From Blattamonas nauphoetae (Eukaryota > Preaxostyla > Oxymonadida), in NCBI GenBank assembly GCA_033064195.1, contig JARBJD010000190.1, positions 1-64,000 of the forward strand: 64,000 nt of DNA, read 5' to 3'. The position numbers and the translations under genes were made by a program. Shown here piece by piece: positions 10,937 to 21,007 of the stretch. The notes beneath the pieces are model-generated. The model saw only the letters and a list, made by a program, of their open reading frames with translations. It ran no database searches and had not been told where the DNA came from. Numbering within the stretch: position 1 is the stretch's first letter; each line of letters starts with the position of its first letter.

Positions 10937-10990
10937 ATAGAAGTGGTGTCTAAGGAGCGGGGGTTCCCAAATCGCCTTCTACACTACTGA
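10937..10990. repeat. Copy A of a 54-bp motif near a gene 3' end
   Basis: The stretch has the pattern GTGTCTAAGGAGCGGGGGTT, then CCCAAATCGCCT and CACTACTGATC. It resembles 11648-11703 over its length. It overlaps the 3' end of the minus-strand gene 10984-11547. It could be a 3'-end or terminal hairpin element. Confidence 0.45.
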
Positions 10991-11547
10991 TCTCCAAAGT
11001 ACAACCAATTGTCCAAACGAACAGAATACTCTTTTCCCGTTTCCAAACTACGATACTTGAATGGTTCAAGTACCTTTGTGTATGTTCCAACTAGTTCACA
11101 ATTCTCTTTTTTCAATTCATTTTCAACAAACGATTGTGTGTATCGTTTTCGTTTACCGAGGTGACTTCGTTCTCCTTTCATCCATTTCGATGGAATCACC
11201 TTCCATTCGATTCCTTCATGTCGATATGTGACTGATCCACTCGAACAAGTATATTCGGAGATCAGTTCACAATTTTCATTTTTCATTGATTCAATGAGCT
11301 TTTCCTTTGTGCACCAGTTTGCTGCTGACAAATATTTACGGGGATGCTTGTGTGGTCTAGATCCTCTCACGAAGTTGTTTACATACACTCGATAAATTTC
11401 ATCTGGTTTATCTTCGTGCACGTATTCGAAAGTGCTGGATACCAGATAGGTTGTTCCTTGTCGATTAAGAGTCGGTGGTGATTTCAGAATCAAATGTTCA
11501 TTTTCCAAAATTTCTAGTAGTTGAGTTGGAGTTAAAGATGTTCCCAT
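10984..11547 (-). CDS. Small Polinton gene with CELV-type repeats, longer paralogue
   Basis: A 187-residue product sharing the repeated module of the 9013-9438 gene: ENCELISEY, then YRHEGIEWKV, then YTQSFVENEL, then ENCELVGTY. It has an extra N-terminal stretch beginning with a helix (LTPTQLLEILENEH). No catalytic motif is recognisable. Conservation of the second-module start YTQSFVENE between the two genes points to duplication within the element. The start codon touches the shared upstream motif. It could bind nucleic acid or serve as a structural repeat; I cannot say which. Confidence 0.6.
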   Translation of the reverse strand: MGTSLTPTQLLEILENEHLILKSPPTLNRQGTTYLVSSTFEYVHEDKPDEIYRVYVNNFVRGSRPHKHPRKYLSAANWCTKEKLIESMKNENCELISEYTCSSGSVTYRHEGIEWKVIPSKWMKGERSHLGKRKRYTQSFVENELKKENCELVGTYTKVLEPFKYRSLETGKEYSVRLDNWLYFGDQ

Positions 11548-11566
11548 TTATTACTAATTAAAAAAT
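11548..11566 (-). promoter_or_regulatory. Shared Polinton upstream motif
   Basis: This is the third copy of TTTTTTAATTNGTANTAA. It abuts the ATG at 11547 and is followed upstream by further A/T-only sequence. Confidence 0.65.
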
Positions 11567-12602
11567 AGAAATAAAAAATAAATAAACTTTGTTTCAGTCA
11601 GTCAATCAGTATTGAGAATCTGACTGATTTATTTAGATTCTCCCAAGAGTAGTATCGTCTAATGTGAAGGGGTTCCACATTCGCCTATATCACTACTCAG
11701 ATCAGCCCTTTGTCCTCAAAGGTGTCGCTTCACTTCTGATTGTTGACATGACTATGCTAAAAAAACTCCACCACTATCATTGGAACACCATCATTTGTTG
11801 TTTCTTCAAAGTGGGTGAACAATGAACATGACATGGAGTGAATTCACTTCTGAGATCTGGCCCATATTTTGAAAACTCTCGGTCACTGACCGTCAGTGCT
11901 TTTTCGAAAAAAGTGACCGGTCACCTCGGTCAGTCCAGTATAAATGGGTGATTTTCTTTGAGGTGTCCACACACTTTTTTTAAGGGTTGATCGTGACCTA
12001 AAACCTGTCTCCTCTTTGACGAAATCGCAAAACAATCAATGAGTTGAAGACGTGGATTGAATAAAAGCTGTTTCCACCTCCTATTTCCGTTCATCATCCA
12101 ATATCAAGACGTCCGGATGAGTGGCGAAAACCGAATCTATGATGAAAAAAAACTCTAAGTACTTTTTCACCTCACATGAAATCATGATTTATCCCTATTT
12201 TTCCAAAAATTAACATCTGATGATGCCTATGGAGTGTTTCGTTCCATGTGGACATATCATAGAAAATCTCTCATATTGACTTCTGAAAACGGGAGCTGTC
12301 CATTGCGAAAGTTGAACGAGGCAACCGCTTTGCGAATTCCATTCATCTTCGATCTCTTCTAGCTTTAGCTGAAAAGATCGCCCCTTCCTCATGAAGAAAC
12401 TGTGTTTTCAAGCATCCAATAGGGTTCTGATTTGCGAGAACCCGCTGTCTTGTGTATTGGTTCACATCTCGGCTGTAACAACAGTCCACATCTTAATCTC
12501 GCAGGAAAACTCCCAAACAGTTGGTGAAGGCAAAGAAAGGGTGTGATCTCTCTTCTTCAATCTCTCTTTTCGCAGATTTGACGTGAACTGTGCCATCGAA
12601 TC
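11567..12602. other. Intergenic stretch with hairpin-forming repeats
   Basis: No convincing gene is seen. The stretch holds copy B of the 54-bp motif (about 11648-11703), whose core AATGTG...CACATT can fold, and a compact inverted structure at about 11869-11948. The right boundary of the Polinton must lie somewhere here or earlier, but I cannot place it. The last 200 bp should hold the promoter of the pseudokinase gene that starts at 12603. Confidence 0.5.
11869..11948. repeat. 80-bp imperfect palindrome
   Basis: It begins CCCATATTTTG and ends ATAAATGGG. Inside, CGGTCACTGACCG and GTGACCGGTCAC are nested palindromes around a TTTTTCGAAAAAA centre. This could be a tiny MITE or a hairpin at an element end. 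Confidence 0.5.
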
Positions 12603-14841
12603 ATGATCCGCATTGCACTCTTTCTCTGCCTGTTTCAGAACACCTTGACGACGATGACCTCTTCACATCTGTCGAACAGGCGCGAACAACCGTTGAATGC
12701 AGAAACAAGTGTGAAAGATCTTGGATCAGTGTTGGGGCTGGAATCAAACACAAATGGATGTGAATGGAATACATTTCAAGTTGTCACTATTGCAGAAGGA
12801 GCATACATTGGCCGTGACATCGAAATCGCGCATCGCTCTCTTGAACTGTCAGGCCAGCGGTCATCCCAAACAACCGGACTTGGAACCCGAATTGTCACAT
12901 CGTGTGAACCAAAAAGAAAGAACAACGCAGATATCGGCGACATCCCAACAGTGACTGGTTCGCTGTTCGCTTTGGCCAACTCCACACTGTCATTGATTTG
13001 GATGCAGTTTTCGCTGGTCGACACTTCTGCGGAAGCAGGGACAGCAAGACTGGCAGTTGTGTCAAGCAGCATGCTGTCGATTTGGGAGAGTGTTCTTGAA
13101 CTGTCGCGTTGGACAAGCCCGATTCTGGTTTCGTCGTCGACAATTTTGGAAACGAGGATGGAGTCATCAGTTGTGGTGAACACATGTTCGATCTCGAGTG
13201 AAAGTGGGCAGATGGCTGGGCTTGTCGAAACTTCTGCTTTTCCAGATTGTGGAGCGTCGCGATCTGTCTCGATTGTTGGTTGCTCGTTCAACTCACAACA
13301 AGTTCTCGGAAAGCACGGGATTGGTCTGTCACTGACACGAACAGCTCGACGAATGAATGGGACAGTTGGAATAATCTCGTCATCGCTGATCGGATCCTCG
13401 TTTGTGAACATGAGCTCGATTGGGTCTTCCCGCCAGCCACACCTTCCCCACTTGTCGCAAAAGATGTTGGGATGTGTTGTGTCCTGGACAAGTTCGCATT
13501 TGTCGGGATCGACGATTCGGGACGTGAACAACGGAGGATCAGTTCTGTGCTCGAATTCCTCCTTCTCATCCCTCCTCCCCTCCCCCAACACCAACCCGGA
13601 CTCATCAGAATCCACAGCAACAAGCCCTTCTGACTTCAGTTCACAACCATTCGTCGATGGCGCTTTTTATACCTTCACCAACGACAGTGGAAACGAAAAC
13701 TCAATTGCCGAGTTTTCGAACTGCCGCTTCACTGGTACTGCCTACGACATCTTTACGTCTCCAGAATACGATGTTATGGGCTATCCTTTTCGCCCACTCT
13801 TTTTCTGGGACTACAAAGGCTCGGTCTCCATCGACTCGTGCTCCTTCACTAACTTCATCGCCAATCCATTTGGGGGTGGTGCAGTTCTTTTCAAAGCCTA
13901 TTATCCACCAGACCACTACGTGTTCGAAGCCTCCTTGTCGAACTTCACAAACTGCTTGTCCAAAAAGTTTGGGGGAGCGGTGGGTCTTAAGAATGTGGGC
14001 GAGACTCTCGTCAAGTCGTGCCGCTTCGAGAACTGCACCGAAACGAAAGAACGCTATGGTTCTCAAATCTTTGAAGGAGGAGGCGGGCTGTCTGTTTCGA
14101 GAATACCTTCATCGGGCCAAGTCGATTTGGTTGATTGTGTCTTCGCTGACTGCTCTGCGGAATATGGAGGAGGGGTGTTTTGTGATGGTTTCCCCCTGAC
14201 TCTGTCAGTTGTGGGTTCGAGGTTTGAACGCTGTAAGGCTTTCATCGACCCAAAAGAATCATCTGGTGGCGGGATTCATGCATTTATGCCGGACTTTGCC
14301 GTGGTAATTAAGGAATGTGAGTTCATCGAATGCTCGACTGCCACGTATGGTGCTGCGGTTTATTGTCGTCTCTCGAAAGACGTCATCATCACGGACACTC
14401 TCGTGAGGAAGTGCTTCTCAGGATTGACGAGCGCGATCTTTGTCTACGCCGAGGACAATTACGAGAATCTCTCGTTCTCGCATTTGGTGTTTGATGGGAA
14501 TTCGATCGGTGCCGCCAGCACTTCCTCTTCGAATGACAAATGCGACTACGACAGACTGACCAAACAAATCATGATTGATTTCGCATTGCATTTCAGCTCA
14601 TACACCGATCGCACATTCACTTTTGAAGATTGTTTCAGCACGGTCTCTCCATACTCATCAGGAGTTACCGACTGGAGAGGAGAGAAGATCTACAAAGAGG
14701 TGCCCTCGGTGCTTTATCCTCAGAATTATTACGAGAAAGATTACATCCAGATCGGCCCGTATCTGACAGATTTCCCGACAGCGAGATTGAACGAGAGGAC
14801 TGGACTGGTTGAGTTGGAGATGAAGGCGAAGACACCGCTTA

Positions 14842-16108
14842 CAGTCGAAAAGTTAAAACTGCAAGCACGTAATATGTAAGAAATAATACTGACCTATGTT
14901 TTATTCTCTTCACAGTAGAGTTCTGTGGGGATATTTTTGACGCCAACAACCAAACCAGCCTTGTTGGTCAGTTTGGAGGTGAAATGTTCAGTTGGGGGAC
15001 GGATCCGATCTCTGTCAAGAACAATCATTGGAATTGTTTAATTTGGTTTTCAGCAACAATTTCGACAGAAAAACAGAGATAAATCAAATCATTGCTGAAA
15101 TGGAGAGATATACAGAGAAAAGAGGGTAATTTGAAAAGTGAGATGTCACGACTACTTCGTCGTTTCGAATCGATTGAAAATATGAAATCAAACAAATGTA
15201 AATTGGTCTCTTCATCACTTATCTCGTCATGTGTTGTTTTCATTCGAGTGGAAGAGTGAAAGACAGTCGCTTTGATTTTTGACTTGACGTTCTGACCTGT
15301 GTATTGAGGATTGAGCTTATTCGGTCTGAGACATCTCAGAAAACATCTGATTACAATAGAAATTAGAGCTGGAAGGTCAAACGGCCGAAGGGTCGAAATA
15401 TCTGATCCTGTCCTTTCCGGACAGACATTCCTTCCGTTTCGCACTGTGCGACACTCCAAATCATGGTAATCAGCAGTGCATCGGTGTTCGACAGAGTGAT
15501 TTCAGAAATTTATCGAAGAATGCACAATTTCGGCTGAGATGGGAAGAGTGTTGGAAACCATGGAACAATATCGGCGAGATATCATCGTAAGGTCTGAAAT
15601 AATGAAGGAAAATGGATGATACCCGATGAAATCATGTATTGTTTATATTCTTTACGTGGAATTGCATCTTGTTGCGATCTGTCAACAAGAGTCGGTTTCT
15701 GTTCAGTTTGACTCCAACTCTCGTCATCCGGAAGAGCATTTCTGAAAAATGATGAATATTGGGATAATCGTTCTGACAAAACTGAACTTAAATCCAATGC
15801 ACACCGTTGTAGAGCGGAAAGGGAACTTCAGTCGAATCTGGCGGGAGTACATGTTTGATGGTGGAAGAAACGCTACTTCTAATTTGAGTGTGCGAATACT
15901 GCATGTTGCGAGAGGTGAAGGCGTCTGGACGCGGTGAGAGGATGAGGAGAGGAAGATCAAACCATGAAGTTTCTTTTTCTTGTCACTCTATTGACCTCGT
16001 TTCTCAGCGTCTATTATTTGAAAAGTTCAGATACATAAAAACCGTGAAATGGAGGAAATAGTTAAAACAGATGCTTCCGTCAGCCTTGCAGTTTTACCTT
16101 TTCGACTG
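14842..16108. mobile_element. 1.27-kb TA-flanked MITE-like DNA transposon
   Basis: The ends are 24-bp TIRs starting CAGTCGAAAAG and continuing (T/G)TAAAACTGCAAG, with one mismatch. The element is flanked by TA on each side (14840-14841 and 16109-16110). The TIR start and TA target fit the Tc1/mariner-pogo superfamily. The interior has no recognisable transposase; a minus-strand 144-residue frame (15025-15459) resembles nothing I know. Removing the element plus one TA restores KTPLISQEYEVT, which aligns with KMPIPSQKYEVT in the paralogue. It is non-autonomous. Confidence 0.85.
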
Positions 16109-17686
16109 TATTTCACAGGAATATGAAGTGACAGTGGGAAACGAGGACGGAACAGACAAAAGATTTAGAATGTTGTTCGTCAACGGGACAGGGACGATGG
16201 TCTCGCCATCTGAGGCTGGTCTGCGTGTTAACCGTGTATACGGCATCATTTCGATTGTGGGGGTAGTTCCCTCAGCCTCTTCCTCAGACATGATCAACGA
16301 CGACACTCTACCTGTCTTGCCGTATGCCTTCAACTTCTACGAGGTGGCAAAATATTACTCAATCGAATGGTTCTCCGTATTTACGGACGCTCCCTCATTC
16401 TCCACACTCCAAGTGGCGACCGCCCATCTCATCGAGTCTGATCCGCTCTCAGCGTTTATCGTGCTTGTGTTCGACAAGGAAGTGAAGGGATCGTACGAGT
16501 TTGTTGTGGAGGAAGAAGGGGAAGACGTGACACTGACGATCAACGCCGAAAGCAGCTCGAAATCTGGAGCGACGAAGGAGTTCAAAGTGATTGGAGATGG
16601 GAAGCTGCTGACACACGACACAACATACACAATCAAATCGATTGTTCGAATTCCAGAAGAGGACTCGCCGTTTGTTCGGATGAACGAGACGATCACATTC
16701 CACATCCCGAAGTCGCCGATTGGCCCATCCGAAGAGCCAGAGCCTTCGGATCCCACTGACCCGGAAGAGCCGACAGAACCAGAACCAGACGATCCGAAAG
16801 ACAAGAAAGCGCTGTCTCCGGAAATGAAGTCGCTGATGAGCTGGCTGATTCCGCTGGTTGCGTGTCTGTTGATTGCACTCGTCGTCGTTGTCGTGATTTT
16901 GCAGGTCAATCGAAAGAAGAGGAAGAATGCAGAGCTGGCACTGAAAGAGATGGAAGTGCAAGAGCCATTGGAAGTGGAGAAAGTGGAAGAGTTTGGAGTG
17001 GATTGTTCAGACCGAGTGATTCGGACAGATGGAAATGAACATTCTGCGTTCCATTCGCAGCAAGAGGACTCGTCAGGCAACATTGAGACCAATCAACAGA
17101 AAAAGAGTGGCGAGGCCGAAATTGAGTGGGTTGAGGTGATGGCGTGTCATGGAGACTTTGCGATATCAGCAGTTCCGATGACGAACACGCTGTATTCGAT
17201 GTTGCACAAGGAGCACAAGGAGATTGGGAAGCGAGTGATGGGAATGCAGATTGTGAATGGATTGAAGCATGTTGTGAGTGATCGAGGATGGAGTGATGTT
17301 CTGACGCGTATGTCGTCTCACTGGATTCTGATTGACGGAAGTGGGAATGTTCAGCTGAAACTGTCAATGACCTCGGAAGAAGCGAAACAGGAAGCAGCGC
17401 AGACGCACACGAACGCCCAACGAGACCCAAACTTGGAAGGAAACGGGAAGGAAGGAGGAGAGATGAGAGAGGACAGACACAGTGACAAGTCGGGAATGGA
17501 TGGTCTTCGATGGCGAGCGCCTGAAGTTGTGATGGCAGGAGGACGAAATGGAGAGAAGTCGGTGGATGGTTCGAAAGCGTCAGTTTTTAGTCTTGGCCTA
17601 GTCTTGTGGGAAATGGAGACTGGTCAAGTGCCGTTTGGAGAACTGGATGCAGTGAATGCTCAGCGACAATCGGGGACAGGAATTGG

Positions 17687-19537
17687 GGGCCGACAATATC
17701 TCATCAAGCATTCCATCTAAATCTCATCAAGTTTTGATCAGACTTTTACTATGTCCCTTAATTGTCTTTTCAAATTTTCTGATGTCACTCTTTTTCCGAC
17801 TCAACACATCATTCTTCTTTTCATTTCAGTCTATTTCTCTCAATTTTCGATATTTTTGGTGCAATAATCTCACTTCTGTTGTTTCAAACACAATACGTTG
17901 ATCAAGCCATTGATTGTTTCTTTCATCCCTCTCTCCACAACTCACAGGATCTCTCTTCGGATCATCTTGTCTCGTCGTCTCCCCTCGCTCAGACGCACAG
18001 TTCGACGAACAGTGCCAAGCTCTTCCCTCCGACTTCGCCGCTCACCCCAACACGAGGCTTGCATCACGCGAAGCTGGCGTTTTCAGAGCAAGTTGTGGAT
18101 GTTCACGTGGCTTCTGAAAGAGAAAAGTAAGACGAGGAAGAGAGAAAGCGAAAAGTGGAGTCGGAGATGGAGTTTGACTTGAGAAGGAAGAAGAGTCGGT
18201 TCAGTTTTGTGGAATGGGCGAAGCAGGACGACGAGAACGAAGACGCCAAGACTGAAGCCGTTGAGAAAGAAGCAGAAGAGAAAGGTGAAGAAATGGATGG
18301 GAGACAGAATCCCCCTTCTGACCCAGCTTCTCCCACCATCCCTCTTCTCCCGATCAACTTCAAAGCTCGCCCATCCTCGTTCGCATCAAGTTGAGTGGTG
18401 CGTTAACAAACAATACGAGAACAAGAAGCGACAGGACGAGCTGTCAGTGCTGAAAGAGAATCGGAACATCCGAAACAGGAGTCAACATCATCTCCTCACA
18501 CGATCTGTGAAGCCCAAGCGAAGAAAGGAGTTCACGCGAATGACACGGAAGAAGGGGACAGGGTTGATGGAGGAGGGAAGTGTTGAGGTTCAGAAGAGAC
18601 GAATGATGAACACGGGAAGAGGGAGTGCTGGATCAGCCCGACCACGCACTCCGAGGATCGCATGCCAGAGCGGAGAGGTTTGTTGTGGAGAGGGAGGGAG
18701 AGCAGGTGATTGGGCGATTGGAGAAGGAGATTCAGGACGCTCAGGTGATGATGTGGTTCTCGAAGCAGCTGATGACTGGTTTGGAGATGCTCTCGTTCTT
18801 GTTCTTCCTTCATGTCTTCGTTCTTCTCTCGATTCCTCTCTGTTCTCACTCTTTCTTCCTTCTCCCTCCATCTCTTCCTCGTTCTCTTCAGACGAAATGA
18901 GGAATCTGGCGGAATGGACTGAAAAGCAGGGAGAGAAGAAAGAACAGGACAAGCTGAGGATGTGGTGGAAGGAACAATCAGAATCGGTATGACGACGGAC
19001 TCACAAGAACAGAAGAGTTAGTGTAGTGTTGGCCAATCGAACACGATGGAAGGAACGGGACAGTGGAAGAAGAAAGGAAAGAGAAGAACACGAACACTCT
19101 CCAATCGTCCGACGCTGACCAGTCCGATTGCAGCGACGACGACGGGTTGTTCGAGGTGGACAAAGGGGAAGGCAGGACAGATTGGGGGCGACGCTCGATC
19201 CTGGTTTCTCTCCCCCAACCGAACACTTTGGACGAGATTGCAGAACCGACGGACTCGGCTCTGTTGACACTTCATTTTCGTTGGATCAAGCTAGGATGAG
19301 GAAAAAAATAATCAATGGCTTGATCAACGTTTTGGGTTTGAAACTACAGAAGGAAATGCTTTGCATCAAAGAATCGAATAAAACGAGAAATATACTGAGA
19401 TGAAGATAATAAGGATGTGATTAGTCTCTAACAATGAATCTCTGATGTAGAAAAACAAGTATTAAGGGACATAGTAAAGGTCTGATCAAGACTTGATGAG
19501 ATATAGACGGAATGCTTGATGAGATATAGTCGTTCCC
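17687..19537. mobile_element. 1.85-kb long-TIR element with 10-bp target duplication, carrying gene-like fragments
   Basis: The target duplication CAGGAATTGG occurs at 17677-17686 and 19538-19547. The outer inverted repeats of 76-77 bp (17687-17762 and 19461-19537) contain a repeated ATATCTCATCAAG unit. Inverted similarity continues more weakly to an inner block (17881-17915 and 19310-19344), for a total arm of about 230 bp. The interior reads on the plus strand as lysine/glutamate-rich coding fragments (about 18100-18990) interrupted by stops. No transposase is seen. The 9-11 bp duplication and long TIRs fit Mutator-like elements, and the cargo suggests a Pack-MULE-like element. Excision in silico with one target copy restores the host kinase frame exactly. 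Confidence 0.85.
18060..18990 (+). pseudogene. Gene-like cargo fragments: coiled-coil, K/E-rich
   Basis: Within the element, plus-strand frames read as charged helical protein, such as EMEFDLRRKKSRFSFVEWAK followed by QDDENEDAKTEA, and later NKKRQDELSVLKENRN. Frames are broken by in-frame stops (one about 75 bp before the EMEFD stretch) and shift between segments. Composition and GC content resemble host coiled-coil genes in this window rather than transposase. I take these as captured exons in decay. The source gene is not in the window. Confidence 0.45.
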
Positions 19538-19710
19538 CAGGAATTGGGCCGAAAATGGAATCAGTTCAGAACTCAGAGTTTGTATCACTGATCCTTCGTT
19601 GTGTTTCAGTTGATCCGAAAGAACGGCCAACACTTTCTGAAATTGGAGAGTTCCTCTCTTCTCATCCCGACGAGACTCGTGTTCCGTCTGGAATGGAAAT
19701 GAAAGAATGA

Positions 19711-20444
19711 GAGCTGACCTCAAATGGATCTCTCACACACCCACACCATCATCGTCTCGTCGTTCATTCCTTACCCCATCACTCACATTCTTTGAGCATC
19801 TCTTTCGATGGTCGTTACATGTCATTTGATGTCTTCTCAACCATGTCGATGTCATCTTCATTTCGATGGAACACAACCCCCCTACCTCCATCAACTCACA
19901 CACATCACACCTCCTCCTGTCTGTCTCTCTCAATCTCTGTCTTCACTTCCGATCTCGCTTCTTCTCGCTCTCCACCTCATCCACCCATTTCAAAGTGAGC
20001 ACCGACATTCTCTGTGTCCAGCTGTTCTTCATTTGTCTGTTTTGATATTCCCAGCTTCGGCTGTCACTTCGTTGCATCACGTCACCTTTCCATGCATTGA
20101 CTCGATTGTTCCCTCTCGTCCTCTCTTCGTTTCCATTTCACTTTCTGACAACTTTTCGTTCCGATTGATTCTCGTCTTGATTCCAAACTCCGCTTCCATC
20201 TCTCTGCACCACCGACTCGCTTTTGGGTTTGGGCTTTGGGTGTGTGGGTTGTGTGGAAGCATTCCTGATCTCTGGAGTGCACTTCTCACTTCCGTTTCCT
20301 CTTGTTCTTCGTTTTTCGTTTTGGAATCGATGTCTTCTACTTAAATTGTTAAAGGATCAATAAATATCAAGACTGAACCGTCTTCGTTGTTTCATCTCCA
20401 TGTGAGAAGTCATTTCTGAGCTCAATTCTATTACTCGTGTCCCT
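19711..20444. other. Intergenic, pyrimidine-rich
   Basis: No supported gene is seen. The stretch is rich in TCTC/CTCC runs. An AATAAA-type signal at about 20356 (CAATAAATATC) could serve the plus-strand pseudokinase transcript, though it is 640 bp downstream of the stop. A plus-strand open stretch at 19808-20344 has low-complexity Ser/His/Pro composition and is not called. Confidence 0.5.
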
Positions 20445-20990
20445 TCAGAAATGAGTGATGAGGGAGTGGAAATAACGGTGACTCAAGACCAGTTTGTATT
20501 TCAAGAGTGCGTAGGAATACTGAAGGGATGATCTCTGAAGGTTGACTTCTGCTTGCGTAGAGAGAGAGAACATGACAGGTGATTCCACCGACTGATGGAG
20601 AAGATGACAGTGTGCGATCTGATCCATCCGAAGAGAGTTGAATGAAGAATGCTGAATGAAGAGACAAAAAAAGAGAATTCTGAGAACATGACGAACGAAA
20701 ACGATAGACAATTCAAAACTGGGTGAGTGCTTTGTTCGATGTCTGGTGTGTCGAGGGGGAGTTGGAGGAAAAGAAGAGTGAGCATTTGCAGAGAGTTGAT
20801 CAGAGTTCGTCGTTGTTCTGTTGTGTCGTTGTTTCTGTCTGCCTTCTCTCCACGCGAAGAGAGTATCCGCTGAACGACGATCCACGACGCACAATCACAG
20901 GCACACAACCACCTCCACCGACAGGAAGGCCTGCCGGCACATCAGACGACAACGAATGAACAATCTTCCGCTTCGGCGACACAATCGGCA
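20445..20990 (-). CDS. Possible exons of an unrecognised helical protein
   Basis: A minus-strand stretch reads IVVQRILSSRGEKADRNND followed by a leucine-rich helix (SLQMLTLLFLQLPLDTPDIE), which looks like real ARM-type coding sequence. Flanking frames are poor and exon borders are unclear. It could be a separate small gene or the 3' end of the ARM-like gene upstream. Confidence 0.3.
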
Positions 20991-21007
20991 TTCCCAACGA
21001 ATTGCAT

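Larger units (their letters stand above)
9458..10983. other. Gene-free A/T-rich spacer with simple repeats and tRNA-like modules
   Basis: No convincing protein gene is seen. The stretch holds a T-rich part with repeated TCATTCAA (about 9560-9640), a GAATTTTT-type low-complexity run (about 9915-10080), a degenerate tRNA-like sequence on the minus strand (10098-10171), three copies of a 36-bp repeat (10254-10406) and a second tRNA-like module with perfect A and B boxes (10511-10597). The last is followed by about 200 bp that could be a SINE body. Confidence 0.6.
1..11570 (-). mobile_element. Polinton/Maverick-type element, right part only
   Basis: The minus strand carries a family-B DNA polymerase of the protein-primed type (N-terminal and exonuclease part 6695-8969; a further exonuclease-region part at 1-150) and two small related genes (9013-9438, 10984-11547). 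Protein-primed PolB with small accessory genes is typical of Polintons/Mavericks and their relatives. No capsid, integrase or protease gene is in view, so the family call rests on PolB and on the shared upstream motif. The element runs off the left edge. I could not recognise its terminal inverted repeat on the right, so 11570 is simply the end of the last shared upstream motif. It is interrupted at least once, by the 6.5-kb insertion at 178-6694. Age cannot be measured here, but the long open polymerase frame argues against great age. Confidence 0.6.
12603..19710 (+). pseudogene. Membrane pseudokinase gene with beta-helix ectodomain, interrupted by two DNA transposons
   Basis: The host coding sequence lies at 12603-14841, 16111-17686 and 19548-19710. 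Removing each element plus one target copy leaves an open frame of 1,325 codons, against 1,327 in the paralogue at 42548-46531. The gene encodes a signal peptide (MIRIALFLCLFQ), a long ectodomain of short GGG/NCSF-type beta-helix repeats, an Ig-like membrane-proximal part, one membrane span (near 16846-16905) and a cytoplasmic kinase-like domain. That domain keeps the RWRAPEV and VFSLGLVLWE motifs and the DPKERPTLSE helix. It has HWILIDGSGNVQLKL where the catalytic HRD and DFG loops should be, so it is a pseudokinase. The start is supported by the context CGAATCATGATCC, shared with the paralogue. As it stands the gene cannot give full-length protein unless the elements are absent from other copies. 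Confidence 0.85.

Noticed and set aside
14842-16108. A 1.27-kb spliceosomal intron of the pseudokinase gene
   Set aside because: TIRs and a TA duplication explain both borders exactly, and excision gives the paralogue's length. Other introns here are 30-95 nt. Splicing is kept only as a speculative finding.
19808-20344. Plus-strand 178-residue frame downstream of the pseudokinase gene
   Set aside because: Pyrimidine-rich low-complexity translation with no domain. It is more likely 3' flanking DNA.
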